Part shown: positions 7,343 through 13,546 of the stretch, piece by piece | Numbering within the stretch: the first letter of the stretch is position 1 | Layout of the letters: each line of letters opens with the position of its first letter | Assembly (NCBI GenBank): GCA_016839905.1 | Contig: JAEOTJ010000359.1 | Location: 1 to 13,546, forward strand | DNA length: 13,546 nucleotides | DNA from: Promethearchaeota archaeon | Lineage (GTDB): Archaea > Asgardarchaeota > Lokiarchaeia > Sigynarchaeales > SOKP01 | Reading direction: 5' to 3' | Made by a program: the position numbers and the translations under genes | Notes under the pieces: generated by a model | What the model saw: only the letters and a program-made list of their open reading frames with translations | Told to the model about the DNA's origin: nothing | Databases searched by the model: none

Positions 7343-7891
7343 ATGCCCCCAAAAGCCGTAAAAACCATTAATGATCTAATTTATTGGCAATATGCAAAAT
7401 TAATTTCTGAATCTGCGGGGTTTGGAAAAAAAAATTACAGGTTTATTATGAGCCGTTTTACCAAATTGAAATCGGGAGAAATAAATTGGTCCTCATCCAT
7501 TCGTGAATGGATTAGAGAAAATGAGCAGCGTGATATCTGTGGTTATTGTGGCAAGAAGGATAAAAATCTAACTATAGAACACATATTACCCTCGTCAAGA
7601 GGGGGCCCTGACCATTCAGATAATACGATCTGGGCTTGTAAAGACTGCAATCTAAAAAAATCAAAAAAGCGATTATATGAATATTTCACCTTGAAAAATC
7701 GCGATAATATCCCAAGAATTGCTGAGGGAAAATATCTGAAATTAATCTATGATTTGCATGAAAAAAATGGAACTTTAGATGTACAGGATATAACGACACT
7801 ATGTCCTGAATGTGATATGGAAAGTAATTGTATCAAATTTGATAGTGTAGAGAAATTAAGCCTTTATTGTATAGAAGGGATTTTCAAGTAA
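7343..7891 (+). CDS. HNH endonuclease family protein
   Basis: 182 aa. The helical N-terminus (residues 1-62; DLIYWQYAKLISESAGFG) leads into a zinc-supported HNH core: Cys66-x2-Cys69, catalytic-type Glu79-His80 in TIEHILPSSRGG, then His91, Asn94, and Cys99-x2-Cys102-Asn103 followed by a Lys-rich stretch. The order Cys pair, EH, H-N, Cys pair is the standard beta-beta-alpha-metal HNH fold. Similar stand-alone proteins starting MPPKAVKT-like occur in several archaea as far as I recall. The C-terminal third adds Cys154-x2-Cys157, Cys163 and Cys176, possibly a second metal site. No methylase, specificity subunit, transposase or intein splice motifs are nearby, so its role (repair, defence or homing) cannot be told. 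It sits beside a truncated GTPase gene. No Shine-Dalgarno. Confidence 0.85.
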   Translation: MPPKAVKTINDLIYWQYAKLISESAGFGKKNYRFIMSRFTKLKSGEINWSSSIREWIRENEQRDICGYCGKKDKNLTIEHILPSSRGGPDHSDNTIWACKDCNLKKSKKRLYEYFTLKNRDNIPRIAEGKYLKLIYDLHEKNGTLDVQDITTLCPECDMESNCIKFDSVEKLSLYCIEGIFK

Positions 7892-8158
7892 ATTAAAAAA
7901 TGCCGCGTCAAGCCTTTTGAAAAATAATAGACATTCTGCTGTTAAAAATTTGAAAGTAAAAATTATATATGACTTCAAAATATAATTACTTAATAAGTAT
8001 GAATATTATGATAACCATAAAGATTCCTTTATTATCATTTAATCATTCTTGTATTAAAATCTTAGAAGTACATTTCAAATAGCAGTATCATTTTAAGAAA
8101 AAAAATAGTTATAATAATATTAATAGCCTTTAACTTAAAATTGATTAGATTTTTAAAC
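7892..8158 (+). other. AT-rich intergenic region
   Basis: Between the HNH stop and the first small ORF of the scaffold unit. I checked both strands by eye and found no gene or repeat. GATTTTTAAAC at 8148-8158 is TATA-like and could start the transcript carrying the small ORF at 8194 and the scaffold gene. Confidence 0.45.
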
Positions 8159-8193
8159 ATGAAACAAATTTTTAAAAGAAAAAGTGAAACAAA

Positions 8194-8337
8194 ATGAGAA
8201 AAAATTCAAAATACCAGGCAATAAAAGCCCATGATATTTTTACAAGACCTGAGATATTAAAAACCATTTCATTACTCTCTATCGTAGTTATGGGACTAAG
8301 CTTGATTCGAGAGTATACGAATCTCACATCAGGATGA
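8194..8337 (+). CDS. 47-aa small membrane peptide, translationally coupled to scaffold gene
   Basis: ATG 8194 to TGA 8335-8337. The product begins MRKNSKYQAIKAHDIFTRPE and has one hydrophobic helix, ILKTISLLSIVVMGLSLI, near residues 22-39, then a short polar tail. GTGA at 8184-8187 is a weak Shine-Dalgarno six bases before the ATG. The stop overlaps the start of the 1111-aa gene as ATGA (8334-8337), a typical coupling arrangement, which is the main reason to accept it as real. A 12-codon frame at 8159-8197 also overlaps this gene's start as ATGA. It may anchor the scaffold to the membrane, but this is only inferred from position. I know no homologue. Confidence 0.5.
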   Translation: MRKNSKYQAIKAHDIFTRPEILKTISLLSIVVMGLSLIREYTNLTSG

Positions 8338-11300
8338 TGGTAAATATGGAATTTGAAATCAACGAATATATTACTTTAAAATTAGAAGGGAAAAAAACTA
8401 GGATTTACGTAGGTGGAGCTGAGTTTCATTATTGTAAGCATCTATTCCTTCAAATCCCATCAGAACATGTTGAAGTCACTCCTGAAGTTACTTCCATTGA
8501 TGATATTGAAGATTTATTTAATATTAGTATACAAGATGGACATATTTCTGCAGGAGAGGTCTCTAAATCAATTACTCTTGACTTTAGCCCAGAAGAAGAA
8601 TTTTGGGGGCATTGTTCAGTTTTGCAGGCTTGGTACGAAAATAATTATGATTCTCATCTTCTTAATCGGAAATTTGTATTCGCCCTCCTAAAAAGATTAG
8701 TTGATCTAGGGGATGATTTAGCTAAAGAGAAATATAAAGAAGAAATTAGAAGTAGAGTTGAAGAGGAAAATATTAAAGTCCTCGCTTATCTCGCAAAAGA
8801 GGATTACTTGGACCAATTTACCAAGAAAGAAATAAAAACCTTCTCAAAATCTTTAGCATCTATCAAAGCGAAATTTGTCTTATGGGGTATTCAAAAAAAA
8901 GCTCCATTTCAATTCTTTGATAGATTTGATGATATGATGGAAAATGTCAAACTAGCAAAATTTGCAGTGGAGAATAACGCACCCCGAGAATTTTATTGGG
9001 AAATTAATAAGTTCAAGGAAAATCCTGAACTAGTTAAGTGGGGCGTTCTAAATGAGGCACCCATTCAATTTTATAGGTCATTTGATAAAGTAAAAGAAAA
9101 TCCTGAACTCGCTAAGTGGGGTGTTCTAAATGGAGCTCCCTATGATTTTTTCTGGGCTTTTGATAAATTATTGAAAGATGTGGAACTCACCAAGTTAGCA
9201 GTGAAAAACAATGCCTTAGAACAATTTTATGATAAATTTGATAAGCTTTTAGATTGTAGAGATCTTACTAAAATAGCCGTTGAGAATAACGCTCCTATCG
9301 TGTTTTATGAGGAATTTAACAAGCTAAAAAGATACCCAGAACTTATTAAATGGACATTGATACACTCTGCACCAAAAAGCTTCTATCGATTTTTTGATCT
9401 CATTGAAGAAAATTATGAAGTGAACAAAGAAATTATGCAAGATAAGTATGGGTTTATTGAAAAACTAAAGGAGGATTTAGAATTCTTAAAGATAAATGAA
9501 GATAATTTCTTCTCAGAGAGTTTAAAACAAAAAGATGGTAGTCACTTCTCAAGACTATCTGACAGATCATTCAATAAGCTTAAAAAAAAGATTTCCCTTG
9601 CCAAATGGGCCATGGATAATAATGTACCGGATGTCTTTTTTAGTTCATTCCCCAAGCTCCAACAATATATTGAACTCGCTAAGCTTGGTTCACAATTTAA
9701 TTTCTATTGGGAATATCATGACAGATCTGTGGATTTCATAAAGAATGCTAAAATAGCAATATCGGGAGTTCAGGCAAATGCTCCTTGGACTTTTTATAAA
9801 AATTTCATCAGCATAATACAAGAACCAGAATTTACCAAGTGGGGCGTGCAACACAATGCTCCTTGGGCATTTTATCATGATTTTGATAAATTATTGGAGG
9901 ATCCCGAACTTGCTAAATTAGGAGTTCAACTTAACGCTCCAAGTGATTTCTATCTTAATTTTGACCAGCTTTTAGAAGACTCAGATCTCGTAAGGTGGGC
10001 CCTACAATACAATGCTCCTTGGGCATTTTATAACAACTTCAGTAATCTTAAACACCATGCTGAGGTTATGAGAAGTGCAATAGAAAAAAAAGCCTTAGGA
10101 TCGTTCTATATCTCGTTTGAATACTTAGAAGAATATCCTGACCAAGAAAAGCTAGATTATATAAAGGAGATATCACCTAGATCATTTATTAAATTATTCT
10201 GGACTATTATAGAAAGCACCAGGGAAGCTATAGATAAATCTGAATATATACTAAGTTATGAACTTGAACAACAGATTCCAATGGTTGTAGAAAAAGTTTC
10301 TCAACTCTCTCCTGACGAAATTTCATTATTTCAAATCATCTTGGAACGAACGGCAGTTCGTTTGGCTCAAACACAGAGCTATGATATGGATTATAAGATG
10401 TCGGATTATGAACACTGTCTATTATTAGTACTTGCAGGTAAGAAAATGATCAAGGCTTTTCTAAGGAATTCTGATGAATTGTGGGAATGGATGAATTTCT
10501 TGATTCAGGACAATTATGAGAATGATAAATTATCAAACCTCGCTAATAATCTTCTTACAGCTAAATTTGGAGCAAGATGGAGGGAGCAAGCCCGATCTAT
10601 TTTCAGCAAGGATTTTTTGGACATTACTGATGAGGCATTGAAAATACTAAATCTTAATTTGAATGAGTATACTCATAGATACTTACATTGGGAAGAATTA
10701 TTCCAATGGAGTCCCATTGAAAAGTTAATGAAAGATTCTGGTGCAGAAAGGGTATCAGAAGGTGCAGTAGAGACGCTTATCTTTTATTTAGAGAAATTAA
10801 CAGTAACCATCATAAGAAATACTCTGAAAATTTCTAAGAACATTGATGAAGAATCAATAGACCTAGCAATAAAGCAATATCAAGAAGATGGAGAAACCTT
10901 ATTGGAGACCACCAAGGAGGAGTGTGAATCCGAGATTGAGAAAGGAAATCAATTATTCTTGGAAGGTAAGGTTTCAGAAGCCATTAAAGAATACAATAAG
11001 GTGTTAGACCCTAGCTCAAGTCAAGGGGCTCTTGGAGAGATTTGCTTAAGATCCAATCGATTGGATGAAGCAATTGAATATTTCAAAGCGGCGATTTCCT
11101 TGAATCAAAAGAACGAGGTTGCTTGGAATAATATCGCAATTGCTTATGACCGTAAGGGTGCGACTCAAAAATCCCTAAAAGCATATGAAAAAGCCCTGGA
11201 AATTAATCCTGACTATAGCCCTGCATTAACTAACTTGGCGGGTCATTATGGCAATATTGGAGAATATAAAAAGGCAAGAGTTCTGTTAGAAAAATCAGTT

Positions 11301-11669
11301 AAACAAGATCCAGACAACACGACAACTTGGCAACTGCTTGGTAATAGTCAAATAGGTATGGGTGATGGTTCGAGTGCTATCAAATCATATCAAAAGGCTG
11401 TTAAACTGGATCCCTCAAACATCATTGCTTGGGAGAATATGGGTGTAGTGCATTTAAAGATGGAAGAGTTTGAGAAGGGTGTTGAAGCCTTCAAAGCTGC
11501 ATTGAGAATAGATCCCAAGTATTTAAGAGCGTTAATAGGGCTACATAAATGTTATAAGGAATTAGGAGATCTAATGAACACGATGCAAACTCATGCTTTT
11601 ATCATGGAATTACAGGGAAAATCCTCAGGCATAGGGAGCATTAAACTTCGATTTAAGGATGAAGATTAA
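8334..11669 (+). CDS. Large scaffold protein: N-terminal domain, 14 LRV-like 26-residue repeats, histone fold, TPRs
   Basis: 1111 aa, no signal peptide or membrane helix, so cytoplasmic. Residues 1-179 form an N-terminal domain with EFWGHCSVLQAWYENNYD near 89-106; I recall similar openings in Lokiarchaeal repeat proteins. Residues 180-361 and 421-602 are two blocks of seven 26-residue helical repeats, consensus ELAKWGV-NAP-FY-FDKLLEDP, separated by a charged 59-residue linker. The form recalls leucine-rich repeat variants (LRV) but is two residues longer. Residues 603-789 are helical with no family I recognise. Residues 790-852 match an archaeal histone fold (PIEKLMKDSGAERVSEG, a long helix, then EESIDLAIKQY). 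Residues about 868-1085 are about six TPRs (for example AWNNIAIAYDRKG and AYEKALEINPDY). The start overlaps the 47-aa ORF as ATGA; in-frame ATGs at 8337 and 8346 are alternatives. A protein-binding scaffold is likely; whether it touches DNA is open. Confidence 0.8.
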   Translation: MMVNMEFEINEYITLKLEGKKTRIYVGGAEFHYCKHLFLQIPSEHVEVTPEVTSIDDIEDLFNISIQDGHISAGEVSKSITLDFSPEEEFWGHCSVLQAWYENNYDSHLLNRKFVFALLKRLVDLGDDLAKEKYKEEIRSRVEEENIKVLAYLAKEDYLDQFTKKEIKTFSKSLASIKAKFVLWGIQKKAPFQFFDRFDDMMENVKLAKFAVENNAPREFYWEINKFKENPELVKWGVLNEAPIQFYRSFDKVKENPELAKWGVLNGAPYDFFWAFDKLLKDVELTKLAVKNNALEQFYDKFDKLLDCRDLTKIAVENNAPIVFYEEFNKLKRYPELIKWTLIHSAPKSFYRFFDLIEENYEVNKEIMQDKYGFIEKLKEDLEFLKINEDNFFSESLKQKDGSHFSRLSDRSFNKLKKKISLAKWAMDNNVPDVFFSSFPKLQQYIELAKLGSQFNFYWEYHDRSVDFIKNAKIAISGVQANAPWTFYKNFISIIQEPEFTKWGVQHNAPWAFYHDFDKLLEDPELAKLGVQLNAPSDFYLNFDQLLEDSDLVRWALQYNAPWAFYNNFSNLKHHAEVMRSAIEKKALGSFYISFEYLEEYPDQEKLDYIKEISPRSFIKLFWTIIESTREAIDKSEYILSYELEQQIPMVVEKVSQLSPDEISLFQIILERTAVRLAQTQSYDMDYKMSDYEHCLLLVLAGKKMIKAFLRNSDELWEWMNFLIQDNYENDKLSNLANNLLTAKFGARWREQARSIFSKDFLDITDEALKILNLNLNEYTHRYLHWEELFQWSPIEKLMKDSGAERVSEGAVETLIFYLEKLTVTIIRNTLKISKNIDEESIDLAIKQYQEDGETLLETTKEECESEIEKGNQLFLEGKVSEAIKEYNKVLDPSSSQGALGEICLRSNRLDEAIEYFKAAISLNQKNEVAWNNIAIAYDRKGATQKSLKAYEKALEINPDYSPALTNLAGHYGNIGEYKKARVLLEKSVKQDPDNTTTWQLLGNSQIGMGDGSSAIKSYQKAVKLDPSNIIAWENMGVVHLKMEEFEKGVEAFKAALRIDPKYLRALIGLHKCYKELGDLMNTMQTHAFIMELQGKSSGIGSIKLRFKDED
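8871..9416 (+). repeat. First block of seven 26-residue helical repeats
   Basis: Protein-level tandem repeat, 78 nt per unit with no insertions. Units open ELAKWGV-like, carry N(A)AP then F(Y/F), and end FDKL plus an acidic turn. Divergence is clear, so the repeats are old. Confidence 0.75.
9594..10139 (+). repeat. Second block of seven 26-residue helical repeats
   Basis: The same 78-nt period resumes after a 177-nt linker. The second unit (ELAKLGSQFNFYWEYHD) is degenerate. The third, fourth and sixth units share NAPW(A/T)FY, suggesting more recent copying. Confidence 0.7.
10701..10889 (+). other. Region encoding an embedded histone-fold domain
   Basis: Residues 790-852. Helix 1 and loop 1 read SPIEKLMKDSGAERVSEGA, matching PIGRIIKDAGAERVSDDA of HMfB-type histones. 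A 26-residue helix follows, then EESIDLAIKQY matches AEDIELAVRRF. The second loop is about five residues shorter and lacks the RKT motif. The position of the conserved helix-3 Asp (D59 in HMfB) is Ser. Confidence 0.7.
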
Positions 11670-11973
11670 TTTAAAATACTTTAAATCTCAGAAGAAGAAC
11701 GTTAAACTCTCAATATAGTTCCTCGGTCTATAAAGGTCAATTTGGTTATTATAAACAACTATATTTTATTTTTGGTAATAAAGGAGGATGGAAAGATTTA
11801 AAAATAACAGAAGAAAAAATAATCACTTTAAATAATTAAAAAAAAATAACAGTGATAATACGATCTTTTTTTTTCTGCGAAGTAATCCTAAAAAAAAGAA
11901 TAAACTTAAAAGAGAAGTTCTAATAATTATAAAATATCCAGAAAGAAAAAAAAATATTAAATAATGAGGACAC
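11670..11973 (+). other. Intergenic region with inverted repeat and leader homology
   Basis: 304 bases between the scaffold gene and the intact surface-protein gene. A perfect nine-base inverted repeat, AATATAGTT at 11712-11720 and AACTATATT at 11757-11765, could form a long-loop hairpin. From 11887 to the start codon the sequence is homologous to 2741-2826, with two extra A residues in the A run. AAAGGAGG at 11780-11787 precedes an ATG with only 15 codons, which I do not call. Confidence 0.5.
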
Positions 11974-12768
11974 ATGAGACCAAATAAAGGCATCCTGTCT
12001 GTATTTTTAATCATCGTGAGCATTTTAAGCATATCTAATGCCAGAATTATTCAAGGAATGCCCAGACCTTCTTCAGAGAGCATTAAATGGGATTTAAAAA
12101 ATGGCAATTCATTTGAATGGCAAGTCACCATCTCAGAAGATTCAGAGTTTGATTTTTTACCAGCAGGCTCGAATTATACTTTAATAATTGAAAGTATTGA
12201 TACAATGACCGGTATTGATTGGAGTGAATCAATAATCAATTGTACCTTGCTAAAATATAATAATTCTGATAAAAGTATTGAAAAAATATTAGATAATGAA
12301 TTTTATCTTTCTTTTCATGCATCTTCTAATTCAAATGTTACTTTGCATGCAGCATACATCGATCAAGGCTTTATACTACCCATTAATTATCAAGATCAAT
12401 TTATTGATGGATTTACTGAATATATGTCATCAAATAGCCCTATTGCTTTATATGGTTGGGGGTCATGGGGATTGAATGATCAAGTTGGTGGGTTAAGTAC
12501 AGGGAATTACTCTAAAAATCTAACAATAGATTGGGATTTTTACTATGATATGGGAAGTCTTATGTTTTTTACTACAAAATTAACGATAACACAAAATTCA
12601 ACACTAATTTATGAACTAAAATTAGATGAAAATATTGATAAGAAAAACAATAATTCGGATTCAGAGCCAACCATTTCATTTGGACTTTACATCATACTCA
12701 TTGCGGGAGTTATTATTCTTTTTACTGTTCATTATTATAGAAAGAGAGTAAAAGACAATCATAATTAA
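11974..12768 (+). CDS. Secreted, membrane-anchored surface protein (intact paralogue)
   Basis: 264 aa. Residues 1-23 form a signal peptide (MRPNKGILSVFLIIVSILSI) ending before NARIIQG. The ectodomain (about 24-220) is rich in beta-type sequence with sequons, and contains IKWDLKNGNSFEWQV, FDFLPAGSNYTLIIE and ALYGWGSWGLNDQVGG. An acidic linker, NNNSDSEPT, leads to the membrane helix ISFGLYIILIAGVIILFTV and a basic tail, YYRKRVKDN. GAGG at 11966-11969, four bases before the ATG, supports the start. It is about 80% identical to the frameshifted copy at 2827-3626, with blocks of total DNA identity, so the pair is recent or homogenised by gene conversion. I recall no enzyme with these features. It may belong to an Asgard anchored-ectodomain family, but that is not certain. 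Confidence 0.8.
   Translation: MRPNKGILSVFLIIVSILSISNARIIQGMPRPSSESIKWDLKNGNSFEWQVTISEDSEFDFLPAGSNYTLIIESIDTMTGIDWSESIINCTLLKYNNSDKSIEKILDNEFYLSFHASSNSNVTLHAAYIDQGFILPINYQDQFIDGFTEYMSSNSPIALYGWGSWGLNDQVGGLSTGNYSKNLTIDWDFYYDMGSLMFFTTKLTITQNSTLIYELKLDENIDKKNNNSDSEPTISFGLYIILIAGVIILFTVHYYRKRVKDNHN
12211..12328 (+). repeat. 118-nt block identical to 3064-3181
   Basis: Counterpart of the identical block in the frameshifted copy. Both are in direct orientation, about 9.1 kb apart, which would allow conversion or deletion between them. Confidence 0.8.
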
Positions 12769-12854
12769 ATGTTTATACTAAAAGGGAAAAGAAATGAAAA
12801 GGCAAGAAAAAAATACTTCCTAATGATAGATGACAAAAATAGGGAATTTGGAAA

Positions 12855-12950
12855 ATGAGTTCACAAAATATTTGGAAACGGGGAGATGTTATGTGTGGTT
12901 TAGTAATAGGAGTGATTCTTATCATTCTCGGAATAGTTTCGGTTGCATAG
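12855..12950 (+). CDS. 31-aa single-helix peptide, or N-terminus of the zinc-ribbon membrane protein before an in-frame TAG
   Basis: ATG 12855 to TAG 12948-12950. The product starts MSSQNIWKRGDV and continues into one hydrophobic helix, CGLVIGVILIILGIVSVA, which ends right at the TAG. The frame is the same as that of the zinc-ribbon ORF at 12999, and the 16 codons between contain no other stop. It could be a separate small membrane peptide, or the first membrane segment of a longer protein interrupted by TAG. The Shine-Dalgarno is weak (GGAAA just upstream). Confidence 0.4.
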   Translation: MSSQNIWKRGDVMCGLVIGVILIILGIVSVA

Positions 12951-12998
12951 TATCTCCCAAATATTAATCAAATTTTACCCGGTAGAATTTACTGGGAA

Positions 12999-13409
12999 GT
13001 GGATATAAGTGTTTATTTATTTTGTTTTTTCATGATTATTTTTGGAGTAATTATGGTTTTACTTTACATTTTCAAACCAGAAGTATTAATGAATAAAAGA
13101 AAAAAGAATAAAAGTTCTTCAAATCCTTATGTACCTGAAGGACAGCAACCCTACTATCCTCCCGTGGGTCCAAAGATCAGCGTGTATTGCGCTTCTTGTA
13201 ATGCACCTAACTCAATTACAAGAGAACTGTTTTATCATTTTACTTGTAACCAATGCGGGAATTATTTCTTTAACGTGGGCTATTTCTGTAGAAATTGCAA
13301 CCAAATTTACCCCATTTCTCGGGATGATTTTATTAACCTTCAAGAAGCTGAAACTTTATCTTGTAATGAATGTAATAATGTGATGAAATTACTAAGATCA
13401 GAAGATTGA
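12999..13409 (+). CDS. Membrane-anchored double zinc-ribbon protein
   Basis: 136 aa from GTG 12999; the next in-frame starts are ATG 13032 and beyond, and none has a good Shine-Dalgarno. Residues 5-25 are a membrane helix (VYLFCFFMIIFGVIMVLLYIF), followed by KRKKNK, which suggests a cytoplasmic tail. A Pro/Tyr-rich linker (NPYVPEGQQPYYPPVGP) leads to four CxxC pairs: Cys64/67, 83/86, 97/100 and 122/125, enough for two zinc ribbons. The region before the GTG is in frame with an upstream helix-coding ORF across a TAG, so the true protein may have 184 residues and two helices. Zinc ribbons of this form often mediate protein or nucleic-acid contacts. The exact role is unknown. Confidence 0.7.
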   Translation: MDISVYLFCFFMIIFGVIMVLLYIFKPEVLMNKRKKNKSSSNPYVPEGQQPYYPPVGPKISVYCASCNAPNSITRELFYHFTCNQCGNYFFNVGYFCRNCNQIYPISRDDFINLQEAETLSCNECNNVMKLLRSED

Positions 13410-13417
13410 CCATTCAT

Positions 13418-13462
13418 ACTAGAATCTAGTTTCAATTTAGAAAATCTTCGATCCCTTTTTTT
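13418..13462 (+). terminator. Possible terminator: small hairpin and T run
   Basis: ACTAGAATCTAGT at 13418-13430 is a short inverted repeat just after the zinc-ribbon gene, and a run of eight T residues lies at 13455-13462. The T run also borders the next promoter. Confidence 0.3.
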
Positions 13463-13463
13463 A

Positions 13464-13546
13464 TTTATAAATAAATGTAATTATGGAATCATGAACCAAT
13501 TCAAGGTGATTTTTTGAGTTCAAGAGCGGTTAAAAATAAAAATGGA
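13464..13546 (+). promoter_or_regulatory. Promoter and start of a third leader region (runs off the window)
   Basis: TTTATAAATA at 13464-13473, AAGGTGA at 13503-13509 and TTG at 13514 repeat the layout at 2640-2694. From about 13500 to the edge the sequence matches 2678-2724 closely, and the frame after TTG reads MSSRAVKNKNG against MSSGGVRNKNG. A further copy of the leader and perhaps of the secreted-protein gene is expected downstream. Confidence 0.5.

Noticed and set aside
8413..8691. Plus-strand frame of 92 codons inside the scaffold gene
   Set aside because: Out-of-frame reading of a clear long gene, with no initiation signal. The frames at 9535-9741, 9690-9878 and 13129-13383 were dropped for the same reason.
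11823..12032. Minus-strand frame of 69 codons overlapping the start of the intact surface-protein gene
   Set aside because: It is poly-Phe/Lys low-complexity sequence from A and T runs, and antisense to a well-supported signal peptide.
1..13546. CRISPR array, transposase gene or tRNA/rRNA gene
   Set aside because: I looked for regular spacer-repeat patterns, transposase motifs and cloverleaf or rRNA signatures on both strands and saw none.

Overview
The window is very AT-rich, and its signals are archaeal: TATA elements about 25 nt before short or absent leaders, U-tract terminators, and secreted proteins with one C-terminal membrane anchor. The gene content (Ras/Rab-like GTPase remnant, archaeal histone fold, TPR scaffold, SBBP-type beta-propeller, NosD-like beta-helix, membrane-bound zinc ribbons) fits an Asgard archaeon, most likely Lokiarchaeia-like. 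This is an inference from family content; no rRNA or marker gene is present.

Layout. 1-173 is the 3' end of an unrecognised gene. 247-2463 encodes a secreted seven-bladed beta-propeller with three FnIII-like domains and a C-terminal anchor. 2692-3626 holds a possible 41-aa leader ORF and a frameshifted copy of a secreted, anchored protein. An intact paralogue lies at 11974-12768, and the last bases of the window match the start of the leader region again, so a third family member may begin just past the right edge. 4175-6886 encodes a large NosD-like beta-helix surface protein with one membrane helix and a cytoplasmic zinc ribbon. 6887-7342 is a decayed or rearranged stretch: one copy of a 68-nt repeat (the other is at 3678-3745), a possible 51-aa minus-strand ORF, and a clear C-terminal remnant of a small GTPase on the minus strand. 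7343-7891 is a leaderless-looking HNH nuclease gene. 8194-11669 is a two-gene unit joined by an ATGA overlap: a 47-aa membrane peptide and a 1111-aa scaffold protein. 12855-13409 encodes two membrane segments and a double zinc ribbon, split by an in-frame TAG.

Most notable is the 1111-aa protein. It carries two blocks of seven 26-residue helical repeats, then a segment that reads as an archaeal histone fold (with the GAERVS signature but a shortened second loop), then about six TPRs. I know of no described protein with this order of parts. The other genes are mostly cell-surface proteins. They do not form an obvious pathway, but they share an outside domain, a single anchor and, in two cases, a cytoplasmic zinc ribbon.
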